A DNA stretch of 64,000 nucleotides from an uncultured Sphingomonadaceae bacterium (GTDB taxonomy: Bacteria > Pseudomonadota > Alphaproteobacteria > Sphingomonadales > Sphingomonadaceae), in NCBI GenBank assembly GCA_903871605.1, contig CAIQHF010000029.1, forward strand, positions 1 through 64,000, in the 5' to 3' direction. The position numbers and the translations under genes were made by a program. Shown piece by piece: positions 53,149 to 62,062 of this stretch (its first letter is position 1; each line of letters opens with the position of its first letter). Under the pieces are notes generated by a model. The model was not told the DNA's origin. It ran no database searches and saw only the letters and a program-made list of their open reading frames with translations.

Positions 53149-54387
53149 ATGCGCGCCTCAACCCCGAATCCGGCAGGCGTCGCCGTCGCCGCGACCACCG
53201 GCAATCTGATCGGTATCACCGCATCGATCCTCGCCACCTTCGGCGTGTTCCTGGTGCCGATCGCGACGGATTTCGGCTGGCCGCGCGCATCGGTCTCGGG
53301 GGTGCTCGGGCTGGTCGCGGTGGTCAACGCCGTGCTCTATCCCTTCGTCGGGCGCGCGATGGACCGGTTCGGATCGCGGCGCATCCTGATCAGCGGCAAC
53401 GTCGTGCTCGCAGCGAGCATCGCGCTGCTCTCGCGCTCGACCGGCAGCATGGTGCAATTCTATCTGCTGTTCGCGCTGATCGGCGTCGGCGGCTCGCTCG
53501 CGGGCTCGGCGATGTTCTGCAAGGTGGTGTCGAACTGGTTCGACGCGCGCCGCGGGCTGATGCTGGGCGTCACCGCAGGCGTCGGCAACGGCGTCGGCGC
53601 GACCGTCATGCCAATCGTCGCGGGGTTGCTGGTCACCGCCTATGGGTGGCGCAGCGCCTATGTCGGGATAGCGGCGATCGTATTGCTGGTCGGTTTCCCG
53701 ATCCTGTTCCTGCTGCTGCGCGACGCACCGCCCCGCGTTGAGGCCAAGGAGATCGTGCTCGAGGGGCTGAGCCTGCGCGAGGCAGCGCACACCCGCGCCT
53801 TCTGGCTGATGCTGATCGCGATCGCAGCGGGCGCCGGCGGGATGACCGCGGTGTTCACGCATGTCGTGCCGATGCTCACCGACCACGGCTTCGGCCTGGG
53901 CGCGGCGACCGGCGTCGTCGCGACCTTCGCGCTGGTCACCGCGGCGTGGCAGATCGTGACCGGCGGGCTGCTCGACAAGCTGCGCACGCCGCGGCTGATC
54001 GTGCCGATGTACGGCGCCGCGATCATCGGGCTGCTGCTGCTCGAATTCGGCCACGGCACCGCGTCGGCAATGGTGGCGGGCGCGCTGCTCGGCGTCGGCA
54101 TGGGTGCCGAATATGGTGCGCTGCCCTACTTCATCTCGCGCTATTTCGGCCTCAGACATTATGGCAGCATCGTTGGCGCGCTCTATTCGGTTGTCATCCT
54201 CGCACAGGGCATTACCCCCGGGCTGATGGACATGAGCTTCGACCGGACCGGTTCCTACGCGGTCGCGACGATCGGCGTCGCGGTGGCGCTCGGTGTTGGC
54301 ATGCTGCTGCTCTCGTTCCTGCCGTCGCTCGAGATGCAGAAGGCTGAGCGCGCCGAGGAAACGGCCGGGATGGCGCTCGCCGCGTGA
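53149..54387 (+). CDS. Major facilitator superfamily transporter
   Basis: A 412-aa MFS protein with twelve predicted helices. It begins with a helix ILATFGVFLVPIATDFGWPRA typical of the monocarboxylate / oxalate-formate branch. The motif-A-like loop is GRAMDRFGSRRILISG. The ATG at 53149 follows GGGAGAC. It overlaps the ribokinase gene by 4 bp, so transport and kinase are coupled. Probable importer for the substrate of this catabolic region. Confidence 0.9.
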   Translation: MRASTPNPAGVAVAATTGNLIGITASILATFGVFLVPIATDFGWPRASVSGVLGLVAVVNAVLYPFVGRAMDRFGSRRILISGNVVLAASIALLSRSTGSMVQFYLLFALIGVGGSLAGSAMFCKVVSNWFDARRGLMLGVTAGVGNGVGATVMPIVAGLLVTAYGWRSAYVGIAAIVLLVGFPILFLLLRDAPPRVEAKEIVLEGLSLREAAHTRAFWLMLIAIAAGAGGMTAVFTHVVPMLTDHGFGLGAATGVVATFALVTAAWQIVTGGLLDKLRTPRLIVPMYGAAIIGLLLLEFGHGTASAMVAGALLGVGMGAEYGALPYFISRYFGLRHYGSIVGALYSVVILAQGITPGLMDMSFDRTGSYAVATIGVAVALGVGMLLLSFLPSLEMQKAERAEETAGMALAA

Positions 54388-55298
54388 GCGTCACCGTCTT
54401 CGGCAGCATCAACATGGACATCGTGATGCGCGTCGACCGTCTGCCGAAGGCCGGCGAGACGGTTGCCGCGTCGTCATTGCAGCATCTGCCCGGCGGCAAG
54501 GGATCGAACCAAGCGGTCGCCAGCGCACACTTCGGCGCCAGCACGCGGATGATCGGCGCGGTCGGCAGCGATGAATTCGGTACGGCAATGCGCGACTTCC
54601 TGGCGGAAACCGGCGTGGACATCGCCGGCGTCGATCGGCTCGCCGGGCCGACCGGCCTCGCGCATGTCTTCGTCTCGGACGAGGGCGAAAACCAGATCGT
54701 GATCGTCGCCGGCGCCAATGGCGACGTCGCGGCACCGGCAGGATGGACGGCGTTCGGCGAAGGCCGTGCGGTCGCGCTCGCCCAGCTCGAAGTGCCGGTA
54801 GCGGCGACCGCCGCATTCCTCGCGCAGGCGCGCAACGGCGGCGCAATCACCATCCTCAACACAGCGCCGGCGTTGACCATTCCCGACGCGATGCTCGACG
54901 ACGCCGATCTGCTCATCCTCAACGAGACCGAACTCGCCTTCTTCCTCGGCACCGCGCCGCCGGAGGGACGCGTCGCGGCCGCCGATGCCGCGCGCCGGCT
55001 ACTGCGCCGCACCGATCAATGGGTGGTGGTGACGCTGGGTGGCGCCGGCATCGTCGCAGTGGCGCACGGCGACGAGATCGCGGTCGCTGCGCCGCGCGTG
55101 CCTGTGGTCGACACGACGGGCGCGGGAGACACGTTCTGCGGGGTGCTCGCCGCGGGGCTGTCGGAAGGATTGGCGATGGCGGCGGCGCTTCGCCTGGCCT
55201 GCACCGCCGCCTCGCTTTCGGTGCAGCGTGTGGGTGCTGCGGCCTCGATGCCGGTTCGCGCCGAAGTGGACGCGGCGATGACGGTGGCTATCGCTTAG
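54384..55298 (+). CDS. PfkB-family ribokinase
   Basis: A 304-aa PfkB sugar kinase most like ribokinase. It has VFGSINMDIVMRVDRLPKAG, the glycine-rich HLPGGKGSNQAVA and the catalytic C-terminal motif DTTGAGDTFCGVLAAG with its base aspartate. It starts with GTG overlapping the MFS stop by 4 bp. The tight pairing with a transporter suggests that a ribose-containing or ribose-like compound enters here. No nucleosidase was seen. Confidence 0.9.
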   Translation: MSVTVFGSINMDIVMRVDRLPKAGETVAASSLQHLPGGKGSNQAVASAHFGASTRMIGAVGSDEFGTAMRDFLAETGVDIAGVDRLAGPTGLAHVFVSDEGENQIVIVAGANGDVAAPAGWTAFGEGRAVALAQLEVPVAATAAFLAQARNGGAITILNTAPALTIPDAMLDDADLLILNETELAFFLGTAPPEGRVAAADAARRLLRRTDQWVVVTLGGAGIVAVAHGDEIAVAAPRVPVVDTTGAGDTFCGVLAAGLSEGLAMAAALRLACTAASLSVQRVGAAASMPVRAEVDAAMTVAIA

Positions 55299-55303
55299 GA
55301 CAG

Positions 55304-55381
55304 GTGCTCCCGCGTAGGCGGGAGCCCAGGTGAAGCGGGCGCGGCGCTCGAAACCCTGGGCTCCTGCCTTCGCAGGAGCAC
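55304..55381. repeat. Palindromic intergenic repeat (copy 4)
   Basis: Left hairpin GCTCCCGCGTAGGCGGGAGC and right hairpin GCTCCTGCCTTCGCAGGAGC, with the shared spacer text GCGCTCGAAACCCTGGG. It lies between convergent genes for the ribokinase and the formamidase. Confidence 0.8.
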
Positions 55382-55412
55382 GAGAAGGGATGGATGTGCC
55401 CCCCTTCCTGTC

Positions 55413-56504
55413 TTACCCCAGATCCTTGACCACGCCCTTTTGCGGAAACATTCCGCGATCGACGCGGACATGGACCCCGAGCGTGCCGTCAACCACCTGC
55501 GTCACGCCGAAATCGGCGGCGACGCTCATCAGCGAATAGGCGTCGTTGCGGCTCAGCCCCTGATGCTCGTGGAGCAGGTGGAGCATGTCCATCGAGGCGT
55601 TCTTCATCGCGACGTCGAGATCCGCGCCGAAGCCGTGGACGATCCAGTTGCGCGGCGTCTCGAGCAGCGGCGAGGGAAAATCGAAATCCTTGCGCAGGAT
55701 GATCTGGAACAGGCAGTTGAGCGAGGCCTCGATCGCGGTGCCCGAGATCTCGCCGTCACCCTGGCTGACGTGCGGATCGCCGATCGAGAACAGCCCGCCC
55801 TTGACCTGGCATTTGTAGAACATCGTCGCGCCCGCGCCGATCCGCCAATTGTCGATGTTGCCGCCATGCAGGCCGGGGGGGATCGTCGAGACGGGCGCGT
55901 CAACCGCGGGGGCAACACCTGCGGTGCCGAGATGCGGCCTCGCCGGGATAGTGATTCCTTCGAGCGCAGGCTGGCGATCGCAGACCGGGCAGTTGGTGAT
56001 CGTGCCGGGCACCAGATATTTGCCCGGAAAGTCATAGGCGTAGAGCGCGTGCGCGGTGTTGGCATTGGCATCGAGCTCGTAGATCGTGACGCGCTCCTTC
56101 TCGCCAAACTCCTGGTAGAGATGGCCCCAATTGGCGGCGAGGTTCGAGCCGTAATTGCAGCGCGGGGTCATCTGGAAATAGCGGACCTCGAGCATGTCGC
56201 CGGGCTCCGCACCCTCGACATAGATCGGGCCGGTCATGATGTGGACGCCGGGTGCGCGCGTGGCCGGATCGATCTCGGTGAAGAGGCGCTCGACGCCTTC
56301 GTCGAACATCAGGTCGGGCGCGTCGCCGGCATGGTGCGTCACCGCCTCCGCCTGGATCAGATCGCCGCTCTGGACGGTGAGCGCAGGCTTGATCTCCGGC
56401 GAGAAATAGCCCCAATGCACCGTCTCGGGCGTCGCCTTCAGATGGTGGATCGCCTTCGGCGCCGTATCTGCTCGTGCTTCGCCATGCTTGCACACCAACG
56501 CCAT
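55413..56504 (-). CDS. Acetamidase/formamidase family protein
   Basis: A 363-aa FmdA/AmdA-type amidase, which hydrolyses formamide or short amides to ammonia and acid. Family blocks: VHWGYFSPEIKPALTVQSGD, HIMTGPIYVEGAEPGDMLEV, LHGGNIDNWRIGAGATMFY and FSIGDPHVSQGDGEISGTA. The whole chain is enzymatic, without extra domains. Its C-terminal two-thirds can be followed along the second half of the fusion at 58624, so the two are paralogues. Confidence 0.9.
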   Translation of the reverse strand: MALVCKHGEARADTAPKAIHHLKATPETVHWGYFSPEIKPALTVQSGDLIQAEAVTHHAGDAPDLMFDEGVERLFTEIDPATRAPGVHIMTGPIYVEGAEPGDMLEVRYFQMTPRCNYGSNLAANWGHLYQEFGEKERVTIYELDANANTAHALYAYDFPGKYLVPGTITNCPVCDRQPALEGITIPARPHLGTAGVAPAVDAPVSTIPPGLHGGNIDNWRIGAGATMFYKCQVKGGLFSIGDPHVSQGDGEISGTAIEASLNCLFQIILRKDFDFPSPLLETPRNWIVHGFGADLDVAMKNASMDMLHLLHEHQGLSRNDAYSLMSVAADFGVTQVVDGTLGVHVRVDRGMFPQKGVVKDLG

Positions 56505-56701
56505 TGAGATCCCCGCTTTCTGGTAAAATCGACGCTCCGAGATGCACCGCGGATGCCACCCGGGGTCTTGCCTGCGCGCGCCCTATGACTTGCGACGCCA
56601 GGCGACGGCGCGCCGCGTCAACAAACTGCGCGCGCCTGTCCAAGCCCGTGCTTCGCGGCGCGCGCATGCCGGCAGCGCCCATTCATCGAAGAGAAGAGAT
56701 C

Positions 56702-57193
56702 ATGACCAAGCCCAACACGCTGATCTTCGTCGATCTGCCGAGCGACGATCCCGCCGCCGCCGCGCGCTTCTATGCCGAGGTGTTCGGCTGGCAGAATGAC
56801 GAGAAACCCGCCGGCGTCTATCACCGCATGGTGCCGGGCGGCTTCTTCCCCAACCCAGACGGCAGCGACAGCGCGATCGGCAATCTCCACCTCGGCATCT
56901 TCGGCGTCGACAATGCGCGGCCGCATCCCGATCCGGCAGGCGTCGCGCCCCGCACGCTAGCGACCGAGGGGCGCAAGCCCAGGATCTGGATCCTGATCGG
57001 CGACGACGACACCCCCGAGCGTATCCTTGCCGCCGCCGAGGAACGCGGCGCGACGATCCTGTGGCGCGACCATTATTGGTCCACCTTCAACGGCTACAAC
57101 CATGCGTTCCGCGATCCGTGGGGCACCGAGATCCTGCTGTGGGGCAAGGCCGGCCCCGATCCCCAGGTCCCGGATACCTATACGCGCGAATAG
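56702..57193 (+). CDS. VOC-superfamily (glyoxalase/dioxygenase-fold) protein
   Basis: A 163-aa single VOC protein beginning NTLIFVDLPSDDPAAAARFY, then AEVFGWQ, with AFRDPWGTEILLWGKAG at the end. The metal-site residues expected of extradiol dioxygenases are not all obvious. It may bind or isomerise an intermediate of the pathway. It lies divergent from the formamidase and 142 bp before the second Rieske gene. Confidence 0.85.
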   Translation: MTKPNTLIFVDLPSDDPAAAARFYAEVFGWQNDEKPAGVYHRMVPGGFFPNPDGSDSAIGNLHLGIFGVDNARPHPDPAGVAPRTLATEGRKPRIWILIGDDDTPERILAAAEERGATILWRDHYWSTFNGYNHAFRDPWGTEILLWGKAGPDPQVPDTYTRE

Positions 57194-57335
57194 ACGTAGC
57201 GGGGGTGGCCGTCGCGGCGGCGCCCCCTTCCCCTCCCCACCCCGCAAATTTACGTTCCCCTCGCGCCAAGACAGGCCGCCGACACGCGCCTAGACTATCG
57301 GCATATCTTGTAAGATTTTCACGGGACCGACGAAC

Positions 57336-58523
57336 ATGCGCCTGCCGCCCGACAGCTTCTTCTCGTCGCTCGATGCCTCCGCGGTCGATCTTGCCGATGC
57401 GGTCACGCTGCCGCCGGTCTGCTATACCGGTGCCGATTTCTACGCCTTCGAGCAGGAGGCGCTGTATAATCACGAATGGCTGTGCGTCGGCCGCGAGGCC
57501 TGGGTGCCGCATACCGGCGACTATTTCAGCACGCGCATCGTCGGCGAGCCGATCATCGTCTCGCGCGATCGCGACGGCATGGTCCACGCGATGTCCGCGG
57601 TGTGCCAGCACCGCGCGATGCTGGTCGCCGAGGGTTCGGGCAACACGCGCGGCTTCGTCTGCCCTTATCATCACTGGAGCTACGATCTCGACGGCGCGCT
57701 GATCGGTGCGCCCGCGATGAGCAAGACCTGCGACTTCGACAAGGCGCGCCACGGCCTGCCCAGCTTCAAGGTCGAGATCTGGAACGGCTTCGTGTTCGTC
57801 AACTTCGACGCCGACGCGGCTCCGCTCGCCCCGCGCATCGCCAGGGTCGGCGAGGCGATCGCCGACTATGATCTCGCGTCTGCCGAAGGGCCGCGCCCCG
57901 ATCCCGCGCCGCACCTGCCGTGGAACTGGAAGGTGATGTTCGAGAACAACAACGACGGCTATCACGCCAGCCGGCTGCACCAGGGCCCGCTGCACGACTT
58001 CGTTCCCTCGGGCCGCGCCGAGTTCCCCGATTCCGATCCCGAGGACGCCGGCTTCCTGCGCTTCAACGGCACGCTGCATGCCGATGCGAGCTTCAACGCG
58101 ACGCAGAAGGCGGTGCTGCCGATCTTCCCCGGGCTCACCGACGCCAGCCGCAACCGGATGACCTTCGCCAACGTGCCGCCGACGCTCAGCCTGGTAATGA
58201 TGAGCGATATGGTGATCTATCTGATCCTGCGCCCCAACGGCCCGGAATCGCTCGAGATGGACACCGGCTTCCTGTTCGCGCCGGGCGCGATGAAGGATCC
58301 GGCGTTCGATCACAAGCTCGACATGAACATCCGCGCCTCGGGCCACATCATCGCGCAGGACATGCATGTCGACGAGCTCGTCCAGGTCGGCCTGCGCTCG
58401 CGTTACGCGCCGCGCGGCCGCTATAGCTGGCAGGAGGGTGCGCAGGGCCAGTTCAACAAGTGGCTGGTGCATCGCTATCGCGCCGCGCACGCCCGGATGA
58501 CTCGCTTGGCGGTCGAGCCATGA
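57336..58523 (+). CDS. Rieske aromatic-ring-hydroxylating oxygenase, alpha subunit (B)
   Basis: A 395-aa paralogue of the oxygenase at 50715. Rieske ligands are in AVCQHRAML and FVCPYHHWSY, and the mononuclear iron site in FENNNDGYHASRLHQGPLHD. It lacks adjacent electron-transfer genes. It is followed 100 bp later by the AraC-formamidase fusion on the same strand. Differences from copy A concentrate in the substrate-binding half, for example the region after residue 270, so the two probably differ in substrate. Confidence 0.93.
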   Translation: MRLPPDSFFSSLDASAVDLADAVTLPPVCYTGADFYAFEQEALYNHEWLCVGREAWVPHTGDYFSTRIVGEPIIVSRDRDGMVHAMSAVCQHRAMLVAEGSGNTRGFVCPYHHWSYDLDGALIGAPAMSKTCDFDKARHGLPSFKVEIWNGFVFVNFDADAAPLAPRIARVGEAIADYDLASAEGPRPDPAPHLPWNWKVMFENNNDGYHASRLHQGPLHDFVPSGRAEFPDSDPEDAGFLRFNGTLHADASFNATQKAVLPIFPGLTDASRNRMTFANVPPTLSLVMMSDMVIYLILRPNGPESLEMDTGFLFAPGAMKDPAFDHKLDMNIRASGHIIAQDMHVDELVQVGLRSRYAPRGRYSWQEGAQGQFNKWLVHRYRAAHARMTRLAVEP

Positions 58524-58623
58524 ACGGGCGCCCGCGTTGACCGTTCCTTCCGCATCCGTCACAGTCTTTCCGCAGGGGTCATCCGCGGCTGGGGGCAGCG
58601 CGGGGTCGGGCAGGACATGTTGA

Positions 58624-60936
58624 GTGCGCTTCACGACCAATGCCTATCCGCGTGACCAGAGACGCGACGCGTGGCGCTTCGCGCTGCAGCGCGTCTCGAT
58701 CGACCTGCTCGGCGGCGACGGCGACATCTATGGCGAGCTGCTGAGCTTCAGCAGCGGGCAACGCATCCAGTTCGTACGGGCGACCGGGACGGCGCAGCGG
58801 CTCGCGATCGATTTCGGTCAGGAGGGCGCCTGCTTCTGGATCGCGATCCTGCTCGAGGGCAGCCTGACCGTCGTCGGAGGCACCGACCGCGTCACGCTCG
58901 CCGAGGGCGACATGGCCTATGCGAGCGGCGCGACCCGCGCCGAACTCGAGCTGCCGTGCGACTATCGCCTGCTGATCGTGAAGGTGCCGCTGTCGCTGCC
59001 AGCGCTCAAGCAGCGCCTGCCGATGCCCGACGGGATCGGCAGTATCGACGGCGAGAGCGCGATGGGGCGGATGCTTTCGGGCCTGTTGCGTTCGGTCGCG
59101 GATTCGATCGTCGACGTGTCGGACGACCAAATGCGACCCGTCGAGATGGCGCTGCCCGAATTCATCGCGGCGATTCTGCTCGACAAGGCGCCCGCCAAGG
59201 CGCTCGGCGGGGCGGCCGGCGGACGCGCGGCGATCCTCGAACGCGTGTTCCAGTCGATCGAGATGCGCCTGTCCGATCCCGATCTGTCGATCCACCAGAT
59301 CGCGGGCGAACATGGCATCTCGGCGCGCTATCTGCAGAAGCTGTTCGAGACGTTTGGCGAGAGCTTCGGCCAATATGTGAAGCTGCGGCGGCTCGAGCGC
59401 TGCCGCCTCGATCTCGGCAGCCCGCTGCACGCGCAGCGCTCGATCTCGGAAATCCTCTACCAATGGGGCTTCAACGACAGCGCATCGTTCAGCCGCGCCT
59501 TCCGCGAACGCTACGGGATCAGCCCGCGCGAATATCGCAAGTCACCCGAGATCGCGGAGGAGCGGATCGAGGCGCCGCGCCGCGGCCGGCCCAACACGCA
59601 GCGCGTCAAACCCGAGACGCCCGCGCCCGAAGCCGAGGCCGAGGACGTCTCGCCACCATCCGAGCCGGATACGCCGATCGACGGGGATCGTGCGATCCGC
59701 CATCATCACCTGCCGGTTCGCCCCGACACGATCCACTGGGGCTATTTCAGCCGCATGCTGAAACCCGTGCTCGAGGTGCGGTCGGGCGACTATGTGACGG
59801 TCGAGACGCTCACCCACCACGGCAATGACGATGCCGAGCGGATGATCGAGGGCGATGCTGCGGCCGAGGCCGTGTACCGCTGGACCGCGGACGGCAAGAC
59901 GATCGAGCGGCGCGGAGCGGGGCCGCTCGACGCCTCCGCATTGGGTCGCGGCCCGGGCGAGGGGTTCGGCGTGCATATCTGCACCGGGCCGATCGCGATC
60001 GAGGGCGCCAAGCCCGGCGACGTCGTCGAGGTCCGCATTCTCGAGCTCGGACCGCGGCCCAGCCGGAATCCGCGCTATGCCGGCCGCGCCTTCGGCAGCA
60101 ATGCCGCGGCCTATTGGGGTTTCCACTACAACGACCTGCTCACCGAGCCGCGTCAGCGCGAGGTGGTGACGATCTACGAGATCGAGTCCGAACCGGGCCG
60201 CGCCGCCGCGCACGCGGTCTACAACTATCGCTGGACGCCGCAGACCGACCCGTCGGGCGTCGTCCACGACCGGATCGACTATCCGGGCATTCCGGTCGAT
60301 CCCGAGAGCATCGTGCGCAACTTCAACGTGCTGCGCGACATCGAGATTCCGGTGCGCCCGCATTTCGGCGTGGTCGCGATGGCACCCGCGCATTCGGAGC
60401 TGGTCGATTCGGTGCCGCCGGGCAATTTCGGCGGCAATATCGACAATTGGCGGCTGGGCGCGGGAGCCAGCGTCTATCTGCCGGTGTCGGTGCCCGGCGG
60501 GCTGCTGTCGCTGGGCGATCCGCATGCCAGCCAGGGCGATTCCGAGCTGTGCGGCACCGCGATCGAATGTTCGATGACCGCCGTGATCCAGGTCATCCTC
60601 CACCCCGCAGGCTCAAGCCGCGCGCATATCCGCGATCTCGACTATCCGATGATCGAGACGCGCGACGAGTGGGTCATACTGGGGTTCAGCCATCCCGATT
60701 ATCTCAAGGAATTGGGCGCCAACGCGCAGAGCGAGGTCTACAAGAAGAGCTCGATCGATCTCGCGATGCGCGACTGTTTCCGCAAGGCGCGACGCTTTTT
60801 GATGACGATCCGCAACCTGTCCGAAGACGAGGCGATCTCGCTGCTGTCGGTCGGCGTCGATTTCGGGATCAGCCAGGTCGCCAACGGCAATTGGGGCGTC
60901 CACGCGATCATCCGCAAGGCGATGTTCGCGGCGTAA
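58624..60936 (+). CDS. AraC-family regulator fused to an acetamidase/formamidase
   Basis: A 770-aa chain that joins a transcription factor to an enzyme. Residues ~1-200 form a cupin-like sensor (FWIAILLEGSLTVVGGTDRV). Residues ~205-305 hold the AraC double helix-turn-helix (ISARYLQKLFETFGESF, SISEILYQWGFNDSASFSRA). A charged, proline-rich linker (306-355) includes an AT-hook-like RRGRP at 319-323. Residues ~356-770 are a full FmdA/AmdA amidase (TIHWGYFSRMLKPVLEVRSG, then GGNIDNWRLGAGASVYLPV and LSLGDPHASQGDSE) with its conserved active-site blocks kept. The frame is open throughout. GTG start at 58624 with AGGA about 8 bp upstream. It may couple amide sensing or turnover to gene control. Confidence 0.88.
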   Translation: MRFTTNAYPRDQRRDAWRFALQRVSIDLLGGDGDIYGELLSFSSGQRIQFVRATGTAQRLAIDFGQEGACFWIAILLEGSLTVVGGTDRVTLAEGDMAYASGATRAELELPCDYRLLIVKVPLSLPALKQRLPMPDGIGSIDGESAMGRMLSGLLRSVADSIVDVSDDQMRPVEMALPEFIAAILLDKAPAKALGGAAGGRAAILERVFQSIEMRLSDPDLSIHQIAGEHGISARYLQKLFETFGESFGQYVKLRRLERCRLDLGSPLHAQRSISEILYQWGFNDSASFSRAFRERYGISPREYRKSPEIAEERIEAPRRGRPNTQRVKPETPAPEAEAEDVSPPSEPDTPIDGDRAIRHHHLPVRPDTIHWGYFSRMLKPVLEVRSGDYVTVETLTHHGNDDAERMIEGDAAAEAVYRWTADGKTIERRGAGPLDASALGRGPGEGFGVHICTGPIAIEGAKPGDVVEVRILELGPRPSRNPRYAGRAFGSNAAAYWGFHYNDLLTEPRQREVVTIYEIESEPGRAAAHAVYNYRWTPQTDPSGVVHDRIDYPGIPVDPESIVRNFNVLRDIEIPVRPHFGVVAMAPAHSELVDSVPPGNFGGNIDNWRLGAGASVYLPVSVPGGLLSLGDPHASQGDSELCGTAIECSMTAVIQVILHPAGSSRAHIRDLDYPMIETRDEWVILGFSHPDYLKELGANAQSEVYKKSSIDLAMRDCFRKARRFLMTIRNLSEDEAISLLSVGVDFGISQVANGNWGVHAIIRKAMFAA

Positions 60937-61026
60937 GCCGTCGCCCTGGGGACAATCGCGTCTCGGGGACGATCACGTCTCGGGGACCATCACGCCCCGT
61001 CCGCTCGGTGCGAATGCTGTGGCCTG

Positions 61027-61869
61027 CTAGGCGTGAACCGCATCCGTCGCTGCGACCGAGAGCGTCAGCGGCTTCCAGCGCGCGATGTCGGCGGCGAGCG
61101 TGGCGAATTCATTCTCGGCATAACCAAGCGCATCCGCGCCGATCAGCAGCAGCATCGGCGGCTCGGCGGCCAGCGCCGCCGCGACGATCGCCTGCGCGGC
61201 GAGCGCGGGATCGCTGGGCTCGGTGCCGTGATGGCCGAGCAGCACGCCGCGCGCGACGTGCGCCGTCCCGGCATAGTCGGCGATGCTCGGCTCGGCGCCG
61301 GGCATGTGGCCCGCGGCGAAGGCGGTGCGCAGCCCGCCCGGCGCGACGTTGGTGACGCGGATGCCGAGCGGCGCGACCTCCTGAGCGAGCGTGCGGCCGA
61401 TGCATTCGAGCGCGAACTTGCTGGCGCCGTACAGGCCGGTGCCGTGCCAGGCGGCGAGCCCGCTCACCGAGGTGATGTTGATGATGTGCCCCGCGCGGCG
61501 CGCGCGCATATAGGGCAGCGCCGCCTTGATCACCGCCATTGGCCCGAACACATTGACGTCGAACAGCGCCTTGGCGTCGGCAAGGCTGGTCTCCTCGATC
61601 GCGCCGGTGAAGCCGTGCCCGGCATTGTTGACGACGAAGTCGAGCCCACCGGTCAGCGTCTCGGCCGCGGCGACCGCAGCCAGCACCGCCGCCTCGTCGG
61701 TCACGTCCATGACCAGGCCGTGCGCGCGCCCCGGCGCCAGCGCGTCGAACGCGGCGGCCGCGCTCTCCGACCGGACCGTGCCGACGACGATATTGTCCTG
61801 CGCGAGGAGATGCTCGGCAAGCGCCCGTCCCAGCCCGGTGCTGACCCCCGTGATAAACCAATGCGCCAT
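61027..61869 (-). CDS. Short-chain dehydrogenase/reductase
   Basis: A 280-aa classical SDR. It has the cofactor motif FITGVSTGLGRALAEHLL, VNNAGHGFTG, catalytic serine in INITSVSGLAAW and the YxxxK pair in LYGASKFALECIGR. It is divergent from the flavin monooxygenase gene (62063) and may oxidise a cis-diol or alcohol of the same pathway. Substrate unknown. Confidence 0.9.
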   Translation of the reverse strand: MAHWFITGVSTGLGRALAEHLLAQDNIVVGTVRSESAAAAFDALAPGRAHGLVMDVTDEAAVLAAVAAAETLTGGLDFVVNNAGHGFTGAIEETSLADAKALFDVNVFGPMAVIKAALPYMRARRAGHIINITSVSGLAAWHGTGLYGASKFALECIGRTLAQEVAPLGIRVTNVAPGGLRTAFAAGHMPGAEPSIADYAGTAHVARGVLLGHHGTEPSDPALAAQAIVAAALAAEPPMLLLIGADALGYAENEFATLAADIARWKPLTLSVAATDAVHA

Positions 61870-62062
61870 TCGTGCCTCCCGTAACTGCGAGCCTGATAGG
61901 CGTCGCGACCACGCAACTCTTGGCGCAAGACGGCCGACTTGTTGGCGCACCTCTATCCCCGACGGCAGGCGCGGCGCGAATCCAAAACGATCGGCGCTCG
62001 GCGTCAAGAACGCTCGGGAGCCGCGCCGTAATCTGCTTGGCGAGCCGAGCGGGGAGAGGATA

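Noticed and set aside
58624-60936. AraC-formamidase fusion as a frameshift or assembly join
   Set aside because: The frame is open for 770 codons, the linker has normal codon use, and both domains are complete with no duplicated or missing segment at the junction.
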